Below the pieces are notes generated by a model. The model saw nothing but the letters and a program-made list of their open reading frames with translations. It searched no databases and was not told the origin of the DNA. The position numbers and the translations under genes were made by a program. From Streptomyces sp. C10-9-1 (GTDB lineage: Bacteria > Actinomycetota > Actinomycetes > Streptomycetales > Streptomycetaceae): a stretch of 64,000 nucleotides of DNA. Where the stretch lies: assembly GCF_024497955.1 (NCBI RefSeq), contig NZ_JANHKP010000011.1, forward strand, positions 62,001-126,000, read 5' to 3'. Position 1 is the first letter of the stretch, and every line of letters begins with the position of its first letter. Shown here one piece after another: positions 22,998 to 31,872 of this stretch.

Positions 22998-25211
22998 CTA
23001 CCTCGCCGCGTACCCGAAGGCGGTGCCGGAGCGCGGAAGGCCTCCCTGCCCCGGCTCGTAGGAGGTCGGGGCCTCGTTGGGCACACCGGGCGTCACGTTG
23101 GCCATCGGCAGGGCGTGGAGCGCGCCGTGCGGGCTCGGGCCGTAGGGCATGCCGACGTACAGGTGCGTGCCGGTGAAGTGGATGCTCGACCCCAGGCGCT
23201 GGTTGGCGCCCGGAGACCCGGGGATGCCGTCGCCGTCGCCGGCCTCGATCCACTTGTCGTTGGCGCCGGGGGAACCGAGCATCGAGAAGACGTGGACCGC
23301 GCCCGCCTTCGCCGTCGTCCCGAGTGCCTCGTCCGGGATGCCGACGGCGAGCTTCATGGTGGCCTCGGTGCTCACGGCCCGGGGCGCGGTGTTGACGGCC
23401 GTCAGGGTGGACCCGAAGTGGTCACCCGCCTCGGAGGTTCCGGAGACGTCGTCGTCGCTGGTGCCGGAGGAGAGGCCCTTGAGCTCCGTGTAGGCGCCGG
23501 AGGCCGTGACCCGGAAGAGGAAGACACGGCCGGTCCCGGCCTTGTCGACACCGTTCACGGACAGGCCCTCGCCCGGAGAACCGACCGCGAGGAGCGACTC
23601 CTCGGCGGCCGCCGCGCCCGCCGGGCGGTACGGGGCCAGGGCCAGGGCGGCACCGAAGCGGTCGCCGCGCTCGGCACCGCCGGAGACGGTGTCCAGGTCC
23701 TGGTCGAGGCCGAACAGCGGGGTGGGCCGCCTCTCGCTGTTCCGCTCGTGCGAGAAGACCGCGAGGTTGCCGGCCGCGTCGTCGCCGCGGATGTTCTCGT
23801 TGGGCGCGCCGATGGCCAGGTGGTTGGCGTCCGCTGCCAGCACGGCACCGAAGCCGTCCCCGGCCTCCACGGCTCCGGGTACGTCGAGCCTGTCCTGGTG
23901 GACGGAGACGTTGGTGCCCCCGCGCACGTAGAACGCCTGGCCCGCCTTGGCCGCGCTGCCCAGGCTCTCACCGGGGGTGCCGATCACGAGGAAGGGCTCG
24001 CCGGCCGCGGTGGTGCCCGCGACCACGGCCTGGCCCATCAGGTCGCCGGTCTCCGGGGTGGAGGCGCCGATGGAGCCGTTGCCGCTTGCCTGCTGGAAGT
24101 GGGTGTTCTTGGTGGGGCCGGTACCGAGGCCGCCGGGGGCACCGTGCAGGACGTCGGCCATGCCCGCGTCGACCACGCTGCCGATGTTCTCGCCGGGGAT
24201 GCCGACGACCAGGTCGGTGCAGCCGTCCTCGTCGTAGTCGACCGTGTCGACGGCCCTGCCGAAGAAGTCGTTGGCCTCGGCACCGCCCGGGACCCAGTCG
24301 AGGTCCTGGTGGATCTCGGCGGTGCCCTTGCCCCCGCCGTACACGATGCGGACGAGGCCCGCCCTGGCGTCCCCGCCGACGGCGGCCTCCGGGTCGGCGA
24401 TGGCGATGTCCTCCACACCGTCGCAGTCGAAGTCGGTGACCCGGTTGGCCCCCGCCTTCGACGCCACCCAGGCGGCGAGGTCGTCGACGCGGGAGACGAC
24501 GCCGCCGGTGCGCGTCTCGGCGGCGTCGATGCCGAAGCAGCCGCCCTGGTAGGACCGGCTGCCGAGGGCCGCCAGCTGCATGGTTCCGTTCACCGTGCGC
24601 ACCAGCGGGCCTCCGGCGTCGCCCATGCAGGCGGCCACGCCGTCCTTGCCGGTCACGGTCGCCGTCGTGGCCTCGGCGGCGTCCACCGAGAAGGCTCCGG
24701 TGTGCAGGTCCAGCGGCGCCCAGTCGCTTCGGGTGCGTCCGTAGCCGGCGAGTGTCAGCTCCTCGCCCGCGGTCGGCGCGGCCGTGGAGAGGGCGACGGG
24801 GGCCACCGCCGCGACCGGGCGGTTCAGCCGGGCCAGGACCACGTCGCGATCGGTACGCGGAACCAGTTCGACGACCTCGCGGACGGCACCGTCGGTCCCG
24901 GTGAGATCGGTGCGGCCGATGGTCGCCGTGGTCTTCAGGGCCGGCTTCCCGGCGGGTACCGCCAGGCTCTCGACCGGGTTCGCGGCGAAGCAACTGGCCG
25001 CCGTGAGCAGCCACTCGGCGTCGACCAGGACGCCCGAGCACCCGCGGTCGTGGTCGCCGACGGTGAGGTGGGCGGCGAAGGAGTAGGACGTCGTGGAGCC
25101 GGCGACGGCAGGGCCGGTGACGGCGCTTGCCGGAGCTGCGCTCCAGACGACCGGTCCGGCCAGCAGCGCGGTGGCGAGTGCGGCGAGGCGCACGGGTATG
25201 GCGGTTCGCAT
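22998..25211 (-). CDS. Secreted trypsin-fold/FG-GAP repeat protein with degenerate active site
   Basis: A 737-residue secreted protein. Signal peptide 1-30 (LAALATALLAGPVVWSAAPA, cleavage near ASA). Residues 31-255 follow the S1 trypsin fold, but two of three catalytic residues are replaced: the His motif TAAHC reads LLTAASC (Ser73) and the Ser motif GDSGGP reads GDAGGP (Ala199); Asp123 in RDVVLARL is kept. Residues 260-720 are FG-GAP/integrin-alpha-type propeller repeats (DFDCDGVEDIAIADPEA, then repeated VGIPGENIGS, IGTPGESLGS, IGAPNENIRG, VGSPGEGLSV, VGIPDEALGT). It is therefore probably a non-proteolytic binding protein at the cell surface or in the medium. It follows a small membrane-anchored gene by 43 bases, likely as one operon. 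Confidence 0.88.
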   Translation of the reverse strand: MRTAIPVRLAALATALLAGPVVWSAAPASAVTGPAVAGSTTSYSFAAHLTVGDHDRGCSGVLVDAEWLLTAASCFAANPVESLAVPAGKPALKTTATIGRTDLTGTDGAVREVVELVPRTDRDVVLARLNRPVAAVAPVALSTAAPTAGEELTLAGYGRTRSDWAPLDLHTGAFSVDAAEATTATVTGKDGVAACMGDAGGPLVRTVNGTMQLAALGSRSYQGGCFGIDAAETRTGGVVSRVDDLAAWVASKAGANRVTDFDCDGVEDIAIADPEAAVGGDARAGLVRIVYGGGKGTAEIHQDLDWVPGGAEANDFFGRAVDTVDYDEDGCTDLVVGIPGENIGSVVDAGMADVLHGAPGGLGTGPTKNTHFQQASGNGSIGASTPETGDLMGQAVVAGTTAAGEPFLVIGTPGESLGSAAKAGQAFYVRGGTNVSVHQDRLDVPGAVEAGDGFGAVLAADANHLAIGAPNENIRGDDAAGNLAVFSHERNSERRPTPLFGLDQDLDTVSGGAERGDRFGAALALAPYRPAGAAAAEESLLAVGSPGEGLSVNGVDKAGTGRVFLFRVTASGAYTELKGLSSGTSDDDVSGTSEAGDHFGSTLTAVNTAPRAVSTEATMKLAVGIPDEALGTTAKAGAVHVFSMLGSPGANDKWIEAGDGDGIPGSPGANQRLGSSIHFTGTHLYVGMPYGPSPHGALHALPMANVTPGVPNEAPTSYEPGQGGLPRSGTAFGYAAR

Positions 25212-25254
25212 CAGTGCTTTCCTGTGGTTGGCGAGGAGGGGATCGGGCGGTGCC

Positions 25255-25797
25255 TCACTTGGTGGTCCGGATCTCCACGAGCAGGTGGTCGCGGCCTCCC
25301 TCGTCCGCGCTCTCGCCCACGGCCGTCCAGGAGTTCTTCTCGATGTCGAAGGACTTCTCCTCGTTCCCGACGGTCATGTCCACCTGGGTGGTGTAGTCGT
25401 TCCCCTTGACGATGTAGACCGCGGGGATCTCCAGGGTGAGCCAGCCGGACGAGCCGACCGTGCGGAAGCAGACGGGGTTCTCCTGACGCCGTGCCAGGAC
25501 CCGGAGGAGGTCCGTGCCGGAGGCGCAGTCGGCCAGGGTGATGTGGCCGTCCCCCCGCTTGAGGACGATGCCCCGCTCGGCGAGAATCCGGTCCGCCTCC
25601 GGGTAGTCGAAGTCCTCGACGGCGTAGCCGGGTGCCTCCCCGGCCACCGTCGCCACCGGGTCCCCGTGCTCTCCGCCCTGTGTCCCGGCGGCGAGCAGGC
25701 CCCACGCCAGGGCCCCGGCGGCGGCGGCCGCGACCAGGGTGCGCGCGACGAACTTCCTGCGCCGCGGCTTGGCCGCGGCCTCGACGTGTTGCTGCAT
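25255..25797 (-). CDS. Membrane-anchored exported protein, unknown function
   Basis: A 180-residue protein; ATG 25797 (MQQHVEAAAKPRRRKFVART) is chosen for its AAAGGAAC ribosome site over the in-frame ATG at 25818, which has none. A basic N-region and one hydrophobic helix (LVAAAAAGALAWGLLAAGTQ, about 20-40) suggest a type II anchor or uncleaved signal. The outer domain has two Cys (LADCASGTD and NPVCFRTV) and a beta-rich end (GWLTLEIPAVYIVKGNDYTT, then DHLLVEIRTTK). I do not recognise the family. It is encoded upstream of, and probably co-transcribed with, the pseudo-trypsin/FG-GAP protein, so the two may form a surface complex. Confidence 0.72.
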   Translation of the reverse strand: MQQHVEAAAKPRRRKFVARTLVAAAAAGALAWGLLAAGTQGGEHGDPVATVAGEAPGYAVEDFDYPEADRILAERGIVLKRGDGHITLADCASGTDLLRVLARRQENPVCFRTVGSSGWLTLEIPAVYIVKGNDYTTQVDMTVGNEEKSFDIEKNSWTAVGESADEGGRDHLLVEIRTTK

Positions 25798-26443
25798 CGT
25801 GTTCCTTTGTCGATCCATCGGTGGCTGGTGCGGGTGTGCGGCGGTGCGTGGCCTCCGGGCGGCGGCGGCCCCCCGACGGCCGCCCCGGCCGACGGGCGGG
25901 GCCCGGGGGAGCCGGCTGCCCCGGGACGGGGCGCCGCCGCCGCGGAGTGCCGTGGGCCGTCCGCGCCGGTCCGGCGGGCACGCGTCGGGAAACGTTTCCG
26001 AAAAGCGCCGCCCGGTGGTCCCCGGAAATCGGCTGCCGTTGCGTGCATGGCATTTCGGCCCCTTCCGAACTCTGTCGCCGCCAGCAGACTTCCCCCTCCT
26101 GCTGACGGCGTTCGATCCATTCGGAAGATGTCGCCTTCCACGATCCTGACTTCGCCGACCCTCCTCATGTCATCGCTGCCAAGCGATCTTGTCCACCGGG
26201 CAAAAACGAGTAAAGCAGGACGTCAGGCCAAGATCCTGTGTGAGCTACGCCACCTGTCGCGGAGCTTGTGTGGCCACTTGCGAAGATTTCGTGAGGGCTG
26301 GAAGTGCTATCCGTGACCGCCTTCTGACGGGTCATCACATGCTTTTGGCCGAAATTGGTTTTCGGATCGCTGCACGATGAAATGTTTGTGTCTGATCCTG
26401 TGTCAGCCGCCCGTCACGACAAACGACGAGGACGAAACTGCCT
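25798..26443. other. 646-base intergenic region, AT-rich on its right half
   Basis: No gene seen. The left part is the promoter side of the 180-residue gene. From about 26100 to 26440 the base composition falls to near 50 percent GC, far below the surroundings. It includes an inverted repeat CCGAAA-ttggt-TTTCGG (26349-26365) and runs such as CAAAAACGAGTAAAGC. It is the likely promoter and leader of the large ALF-repeat gene. Confidence 0.5.
26349..26365. promoter_or_regulatory. Operator-like inverted repeat upstream of ALF gene
   Basis: CCGAAA (26349-26354) and TTTCGG (26360-26365) flank TTGGT, about 80 bases before the ALF-protein start, in an AT-rich island. A repressor site or small hairpin is possible. 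Confidence 0.35.
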
Positions 26444-29400
26444 ATGCAGACGACGTACTGGAGCCGCAGACGGCTCCTCGGTGCGGTCGCCGCCGTGACC
26501 GCCGTGAGCTCCACCCCCCTGGCACTGGCCCCGCCGGCCCGCGCCGCCGCTGCCGGCACCGCCCCGCCCGACTCGCTCGACCTGCCGGACACCGACCGCG
26601 CCAAGGTGGTCAAGGCGTTCATGACGGGCGGCAGGGCCACCAGGGCCGCTGCCGCCTACGCCCTGTACGGCACGGATGCCGAGATCCGGACGTTCCTGAC
26701 CGAGACGCTGCCGAAGGCCACGGTGGAGGACAACCGCGTCGCCGTCGCCAGGTCCCTGGTCCGGGCCGGCAAGGGCACCCGCAGGGAAGCCGTGGCCGCA
26801 CTCGACAACGGGGACGACGCCGTCGCGGCGTTCCTGGCGCAGGGCCACCGGCCGGCCCTGGTCGAGGACCTGAGCGTGGCGACCTCCACCGTCCTCGCCG
26901 TCGGCGGCAAGGCCGTCCGCCGGGAGGCCTCCGCGGCGCTGGACGCCGGCACCCGGCAGGCACTGGAGGCGTTCCTGGCCGACGGCCAGTACGGTGCCCG
27001 CCTGGAGGACGCCAGAGTCCAGGTCTCCTCCATGCTGTTCGACTCCGGCCCCGAGGTGCGGAAGTACGCCGGACGCGCGCTGAGCGGCACGGCGGCCGAC
27101 GTCGAGTGGTTCCTCGACACCGGCCAGCACATCGCACGGGCCCGGGACCAGGAGTCGGCGACCATCGCCGAACTCGTCGCGGTCGTCGAACGCGAGGGCA
27201 GGCGCGCCCAGGCCCAGACCGACCTGGCCGTCGAGGCCTCCGCGCGCGCCGAGACGGCCGCCGGGAAGGCCAGGACCGCGGCGGAGAAGGCCGTGGCCGA
27301 GGCTGCGGCCGCCGAGGGGGACGTCCGCAGGTCCGCCGCGGCGGCCCGCAAGGCCGCGAGCGCCGCGAAGGGCGCGGCGAACGCCGCCCGCAACGCCATC
27401 GCCGCCTCCAACGCCGCCGTGACCGCCTCCCGCCGTGCTTCCTGGGCCGCGGCGGCGGCCTCCCAGGCGGCCGCGACGGCCGGGAACGCGGCCTCGCGGG
27501 CCTACAACGCCGCCATCGCCGCCTCCAGGGACGCCGACAACACCGCCGCGGCCAGGGACGCGGCCATCGCCGCCCGCAACGGGGCCGCGAAGGCCCGGTC
27601 CGCGGCCAGGGCCGCCGACTACGCCGCGACCGCCACGTCCCAGGCCGCCAACGCCGGTCACGCGGCAGCGTCCGCCGCGCGCAACTCCGCCGCGGCCGCC
27701 AACGCCGCCGCGCAGGCGGCCGCGGCCTCGGGCGCCGCGGCCTCCGAAGCCGCCGAGGCCAAGCGCCAGGCCCAGGTCGCGACCACGGCCGCCAACCGCG
27801 CCACCAACGCGGCGTCCACCGCCCAGGCCCTGGCCGGCACCGCCGCCGCCGCGGCACGCACGGCACGCGACGCCGCCAACTCCGCCGCCGACCACGCGGA
27901 GAACGCGGCCGAGGCAGCCGAGGAGGCGGTGAAGCACGCGGGGAAGGCCGTCGACTACGCCAACCGGTCCACCGCGCACGCGGGCAGGGCCGTGACGGCG
28001 GCCGACAACGCCACCAAGGCCGTCGAGGACGCCGTCGCGGTGGAACAGGCCGCCAGGCAGGCGGAGCTGGCCCGCCTGGAGCAGGACAGGCTGCAGGGCA
28101 TGGACGAGGCCCGGCTGCTGGCCCGCATCGAGGCCGAGGAGCAGGCCGAGTTCGAGGACAAGCGCAGGCAGCAGGAGCAGACCGGGCAGGCCGTCAAGGA
28201 CCTGATCGCGGCGGCCGAGAAGGCGCTTTTCGAGACCGGCGACCTGGCGCTGGCCGGCACGCTGGGCCGCCGGGCCGCCACCGCCCTGCTGGAGGCCAAG
28301 GGCGCATGGACGCGGGAGGCCGCCCAGTTCGCGCTGGCCGGCAGCGACGACGACGTGTTCTCGTGGATCGACCTGGACCGGGCCCTCGCCCAGCACCAGG
28401 ACGACCGGGAGACCGTCCTCTACGTCGCCCAGATATCCAGCCCCGCCATCGCCGAGGCGGCCCACGCCGCGCTGGCGAGCTCCTCCGCCGCCGCGGTGGG
28501 CGACTTCCTCACCTCCGGGGTGATCAGGGCCTCCCGGGACGACAACCGGGTGCAGATCGCCCGCATTCTCGGCCAGAAGCCCGGCAAGGCCGTCGTCCGC
28601 GCGGCCAACCAGGCGCTGGACGCGGACACCCCGGAGGCCCTACAGGACTTCTTCGACCGCGCCTACCCCGAGGCGATGCGGGAGGACGACGCCGTGGCCA
28701 CCGCGACGGCGGTCGCCACCGGAGGCGAGTACGTCAAGGCGCACGCGGAGGTGGCCCTGGAGGGCCCCACCTGGATGCGGCGCAACTTCGTCCAGAAGAC
28801 GCAGTACAAGGCGGCGCAGCTCGACCACGACTCCGCGACCCACGTCGCGGCGGTCCGGGGGGCGATCGCGGCCGCGGCCAAGATCGCGTACAAGGCCCAG
28901 GAGAACGCGGCGCGGGCCTCCGAGGCCGCCGCCGAGGCCCGCAAGGCCGCAAACGAGGCCCGGGAGTGGGCCGACAAGGCGGTCACCGCGGCGGACACGG
29001 CCGAGCGGTACGCGGGCCAGGCGAAGGAGAACGCCGCTGCCGCGGACCGCTCCGCGGCAGCCGCACGGGCTTCCGCCAACCAGGCCGCCTCGGCTTCCGC
29101 GACCGCACGGAGCGCCTCCCGTTCGGCGAACTACTCCGCGAACAAGGCCATCGACGCGGCCCGTTCGGCGCAGCAGTCCTCCTACAGCGCCCAGAACTCG
29201 GCCGCCCGCGCCCGCCGGGCCCAACTGGCGGCGGGAGCCGACGCGGCCACCGCGGCGGCGGCGGCCAGCGAGGCGCGCGGCACCGCGGCCCGCAAGCGCG
29301 AGGCCGAGGTCAGGGAGGCCGCCCGCGAGGCCGCCGAGAAGGCGCGCCGGGAGCGGGAGCAGGAGCGGAACCCGGCCGACAGCGAGCAGAACGACCAGGT

Positions 29401-29797
29401 GAACCCGCACGGCACCGGTGACGGGAAAGAGGACTGGTGGTCGGACGCCGGATGGTGGGCCGACGCCGCCAACGTCGTCAGCACCGCCTCGGGCCTGATC
29501 GCCGCCGGCCTCGGTCTCGCCTCCCTCGCCTTCCCCCCGCTCGCGGTGGGCGCGGCGTTCTTCGCCGGCGTCTCCGTCGTCGCGGGCGGGCTGGGCACCC
29601 TCTTCACCGGCATCGAGCACGGCTTCACCAGCGGCGAGTTCTTCGGATCCCTGGGGATGTCCGCCCTGAACCTGGCCACCCTCGGCAGGGGCAGCGTGCT
29701 GAAACCGGTGATCAGCAAGGCCAAGCCGGTGATCAGCAAGGTCGCCGAGGAAGGCAAGGAGCTCGTCTCCGACATCATCTACTCCCTCGCGGCCTGA
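26444..29797 (+). CDS. Large secreted ALF-repeat protein, Ala-rich coiled-coil carrier
   Basis: A 1117-residue exported protein. A twin-arginine-like signal (YWSRRRLLGAVAAVTAVSST) is cleaved near ARA. ALF-type helical repeats (about 45-235; KVVKAFMTGGRATRAAAAYA, then NRVAVARSLVRAGKGTRREA) are followed by a very long Ala-rich coiled coil (about 240-560), a second ALF block (about 580-790), a second Ala-rich stretch (about 800-960), a charged linker and a C-terminal hydrophobic hairpin (about 1005-1085; LIAAGLGLASLAFPPLAVGA). ALF repeats mark actinobacterial polymorphic-toxin carriers whose C-terminus normally carries a toxin domain; here the protein ends just after the pretoxin-like hydrophobic region, and a secreted nuclease is encoded 58 bases downstream. 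Hence it may be a toxin-less carrier. A structural role is the alternative. Confidence 0.82.
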   Translation: MQTTYWSRRRLLGAVAAVTAVSSTPLALAPPARAAAAGTAPPDSLDLPDTDRAKVVKAFMTGGRATRAAAAYALYGTDAEIRTFLTETLPKATVEDNRVAVARSLVRAGKGTRREAVAALDNGDDAVAAFLAQGHRPALVEDLSVATSTVLAVGGKAVRREASAALDAGTRQALEAFLADGQYGARLEDARVQVSSMLFDSGPEVRKYAGRALSGTAADVEWFLDTGQHIARARDQESATIAELVAVVEREGRRAQAQTDLAVEASARAETAAGKARTAAEKAVAEAAAAEGDVRRSAAAARKAASAAKGAANAARNAIAASNAAVTASRRASWAAAAASQAAATAGNAASRAYNAAIAASRDADNTAAARDAAIAARNGAAKARSAARAADYAATATSQAANAGHAAASAARNSAAAANAAAQAAAASGAAASEAAEAKRQAQVATTAANRATNAASTAQALAGTAAAAARTARDAANSAADHAENAAEAAEEAVKHAGKAVDYANRSTAHAGRAVTAADNATKAVEDAVAVEQAARQAELARLEQDRLQGMDEARLLARIEAEEQAEFEDKRRQQEQTGQAVKDLIAAAEKALFETGDLALAGTLGRRAATALLEAKGAWTREAAQFALAGSDDDVFSWIDLDRALAQHQDDRETVLYVAQISSPAIAEAAHAALASSSAAAVGDFLTSGVIRASRDDNRVQIARILGQKPGKAVVRAANQALDADTPEALQDFFDRAYPEAMREDDAVATATAVATGGEYVKAHAEVALEGPTWMRRNFVQKTQYKAAQLDHDSATHVAAVRGAIAAAAKIAYKAQENAARASEAAAEARKAANEAREWADKAVTAADTAERYAGQAKENAAAADRSAAAARASANQAASASATARSASRSANYSANKAIDAARSAQQSSYSAQNSAARARRAQLAAGADAATAAAAASEARGTAARKREAEVREAAREAAEKARREREQERNPADSEQNDQVNPHGTGDGKEDWWSDAGWWADAANVVSTASGLIAAGLGLASLAFPPLAVGAAFFAGVSVVAGGLGTLFTGIEHGFTSGEFFGSLGMSALNLATLGRGSVLKPVISKAKPVISKVAEEGKELVSDIIYSLAA

Positions 29798-29802
29798 CCC
29801 AC

Positions 29803-29831
29803 GACGGGCCGGCCGCACCGGCCGGCCCGTC
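29803..29831 (+). terminator. Hairpin between ALF carrier and nuclease genes
   Basis: Perfect 13-bp stem GACGGGCCGGCCG (29803-29815) with 29819-29831, 3-base loop, no U-tract. It may end or attenuate the carrier transcript before the nuclease gene. Confidence 0.65.
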
Positions 29832-29855
29832 ACCCCTGAAAGGACACGTCCCCCG

Positions 29856-31841
29856 ATGAGACCATCGGCTCGAATACCGCGCGTCCGGCGCGTGCTCCTC
29901 TCCCTGCTGGCCGTCACGGCGCTCGGCGCCACCACGACGGCCACGGCCCCGGCACAACAGCCCCCGGGGGCGCAGGAGCAGCCCGGGCACCAGGTGGGCC
30001 GGATCGACCCGGCCGCTCTGCCCGACCTCCCCGCCCCGACCACCACCCGGCCCGTCCGGGCGGCATCCGGGGAGCACTGCGAACCCACCCGCTCCGGCTC
30101 CCGCGAGCGCAGGGCCGGAGCGGTGGAGGCCTGCGTCAGCATCGGCCCCGCCGAGCCGCGGCCCACCGGGCGCCGGGCCCTCGCCGCCACGCCGTCGACG
30201 ACGCCGGCCGCTGCCGCCGGCGACTCGGCGAGCTGCGCGGTCACGGCCCCCGGGGTGTGGAACTACAGCCGCTTCGGCTACTGCGTGCGGGGCCTGACCG
30301 TGCTGTACGTGCTCAGGGACGGCAACGGCAAGCAGCTCGGCACCGGCACGCTGGACGTCGCGACCAGCGCCATCCTGCCCGCCGACATCAAGAACCCGAA
30401 GTGGAACGAGTACGTCACGGTGACGATGACCGGCGCGACCGGTGCCGTCACGTCCCTGACCGCGAAGATGCGTTCCGCCTGCTCGGCCGGCTGCAAGGCC
30501 AGCAAGTCCGCCCCCTGGTACGGGGGTGAGCTGGTCACCGGCCAGTCCGTCAACGGCTTCGCGACCTACCAATCCTCCCCGGCCCCCGGTGCGAAGGCGG
30601 AGTTCACCACGTCGTACAAGCTGTACGTCACCTCCCCCGGCGCCCAGATCACGGACCCGAACGCCTCCTGGAGCAACCCCGAGCCGATCCGCTGCGACGA
30701 CGACGTCAGGGACACGACCGGCACCACCGGCACGCCCGGCCGCGGCTGCGTCGTGCCCTCCGTGACGCCGGTCGTCAAGCTCAGCGCGGCGTCCGCCTCG
30801 GGCTCGGCGGCGGCGGGCTACCTGTGGGCCCAGGCGAACCTCGCCGACGGCTGGGGGCGCGACAAGCTGCTGACACGGGCGAAGACCGGTACCGCCGACC
30901 GCACGAGCCGCACGTGCGGAAGCGGAGGCTCGGAGCCGTTCCAGGCCCGGACGGACCTCGTCGCGAACGACAGCTGCGGCCAGTTCCCCTTCGCGTCCAC
31001 GCACGAGGGCGGTACGGACGGTGCCCGGTGCGCCGAGATCGTCCCCAACTACAGCAGCGGAGGGTGGGACATCTACAAGCTGAACGGTGAGGACCTCGGC
31101 AGGCCCTGCGCACGCGTTCACGCCCCCCTCCCGCACGTCCAGGCCGCAGAGGCGCTGCTCTTCGAGGGCTTCGCGAACCAGCGCGTGGTGGAGGCCGAGC
31201 CGTTCGCGGTGCAGATCGCCGCTTCGGCCGCCCAGCCGCAGGCGGCCTGCCTGAAGAGCGCGCCGACCGGGGCGCTTCCCTCCGGCGACGGATGGATCAG
31301 CAACACCACCGAAGCCGTCGCGCACAGCAACAAGACCACCACGCCGCCCGGCCCGCCGGGCGAGCGGGCGACCACGGCCCAGGCCTGCATCGGGAAGACC
31401 CCCGGCTCCGGCAGCGATGCCGAGGGCGACATCACCGGCTGGCAGGACGCCCAGATCTTCCGCGACCACCACACGCCGAAGGTCGGGCTGGCACGGTGTC
31501 ACCTGATCGCCAACATCCTCGGCGGGAAGGGCCTGGTGCGGGACGACGGGGTGAGAAACCTCGTCCCCTGCTGGCAGTCGGGCATGAACACCGGAACCCC
31601 CAGCATGCGCACCTACGAGTTCGCGGCGCAGACGGCGGTGGCGAACAAGGCGTTCGGTCCGAACGACGCCATCCTCTACCGGGTCACGCCCGACTACCGG
31701 GACGCCGCCAGCACCATTCCCCAGGGGGTCACCATGAGCGCCACGGTCCAGCGGGCCGACGGAACCTCTCAGCCGCTCTTCCCCGAGGTCTACGTCACGA
31801 ACACCCAGCGCAACACCGGGAAGTACAATCTCGGAAACTGA
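29856..31841 (+). CDS. Secreted protein with C-terminal DNA/RNA non-specific endonuclease-like domain
   Basis: A 661-residue secreted protein, ATG 29856 after GAAAGGAC. Signal peptide (RVLLSLLAVTALGATTTATA). The central 100-450 region is beta-rich with many Cys pairs (CSAGCKAS, RCDDDVRD...GCVVPS) and looks like an adhesion or delivery module. The C-terminal 130 residues match the Endonuclease_NS_2-type fold: GLARCHLIANILGG at 544-557 in place of the usual D-R-G-H, RNLVPCWQSGMNTG, RTYEFAAQTAV, ILYRVTPDYRD and IPQGVTMSATV. His549 would be the general base; the Gly before it is Cys here. Such domains are toxins in interbacterial competition or scavenging nucleases. The gene lies between an ALF carrier and a DUF1963 gene 31 bases downstream, suggesting toxin and immunity. 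Confidence 0.8.
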   Translation: MRPSARIPRVRRVLLSLLAVTALGATTTATAPAQQPPGAQEQPGHQVGRIDPAALPDLPAPTTTRPVRAASGEHCEPTRSGSRERRAGAVEACVSIGPAEPRPTGRRALAATPSTTPAAAAGDSASCAVTAPGVWNYSRFGYCVRGLTVLYVLRDGNGKQLGTGTLDVATSAILPADIKNPKWNEYVTVTMTGATGAVTSLTAKMRSACSAGCKASKSAPWYGGELVTGQSVNGFATYQSSPAPGAKAEFTTSYKLYVTSPGAQITDPNASWSNPEPIRCDDDVRDTTGTTGTPGRGCVVPSVTPVVKLSAASASGSAAAGYLWAQANLADGWGRDKLLTRAKTGTADRTSRTCGSGGSEPFQARTDLVANDSCGQFPFASTHEGGTDGARCAEIVPNYSSGGWDIYKLNGEDLGRPCARVHAPLPHVQAAEALLFEGFANQRVVEAEPFAVQIAASAAQPQAACLKSAPTGALPSGDGWISNTTEAVAHSNKTTTPPGPPGERATTAQACIGKTPGSGSDAEGDITGWQDAQIFRDHHTPKVGLARCHLIANILGGKGLVRDDGVRNLVPCWQSGMNTGTPSMRTYEFAAQTAVANKAFGPNDAILYRVTPDYRDAASTIPQGVTMSATVQRADGTSQPLFPEVYVTNTQRNTGKYNLGN

Positions 31842-31872
31842 TCCCTGCCGATCCGCGCCACCGGGAGCCGGA

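Noticed and set aside
27240..27960. Dense Ala-codon repeats that look like a tandem repeat or CRISPR-like array
   Set aside because: No constant repeat unit and no unique spacers; it is coding for a coiled coil.
26414..28465. Long minus-strand frame opposite the ALF gene, Gly-rich
   Set aside because: It is the mirror of Ala-rich codons; the plus-strand product has a Tat signal and ALF repeats.
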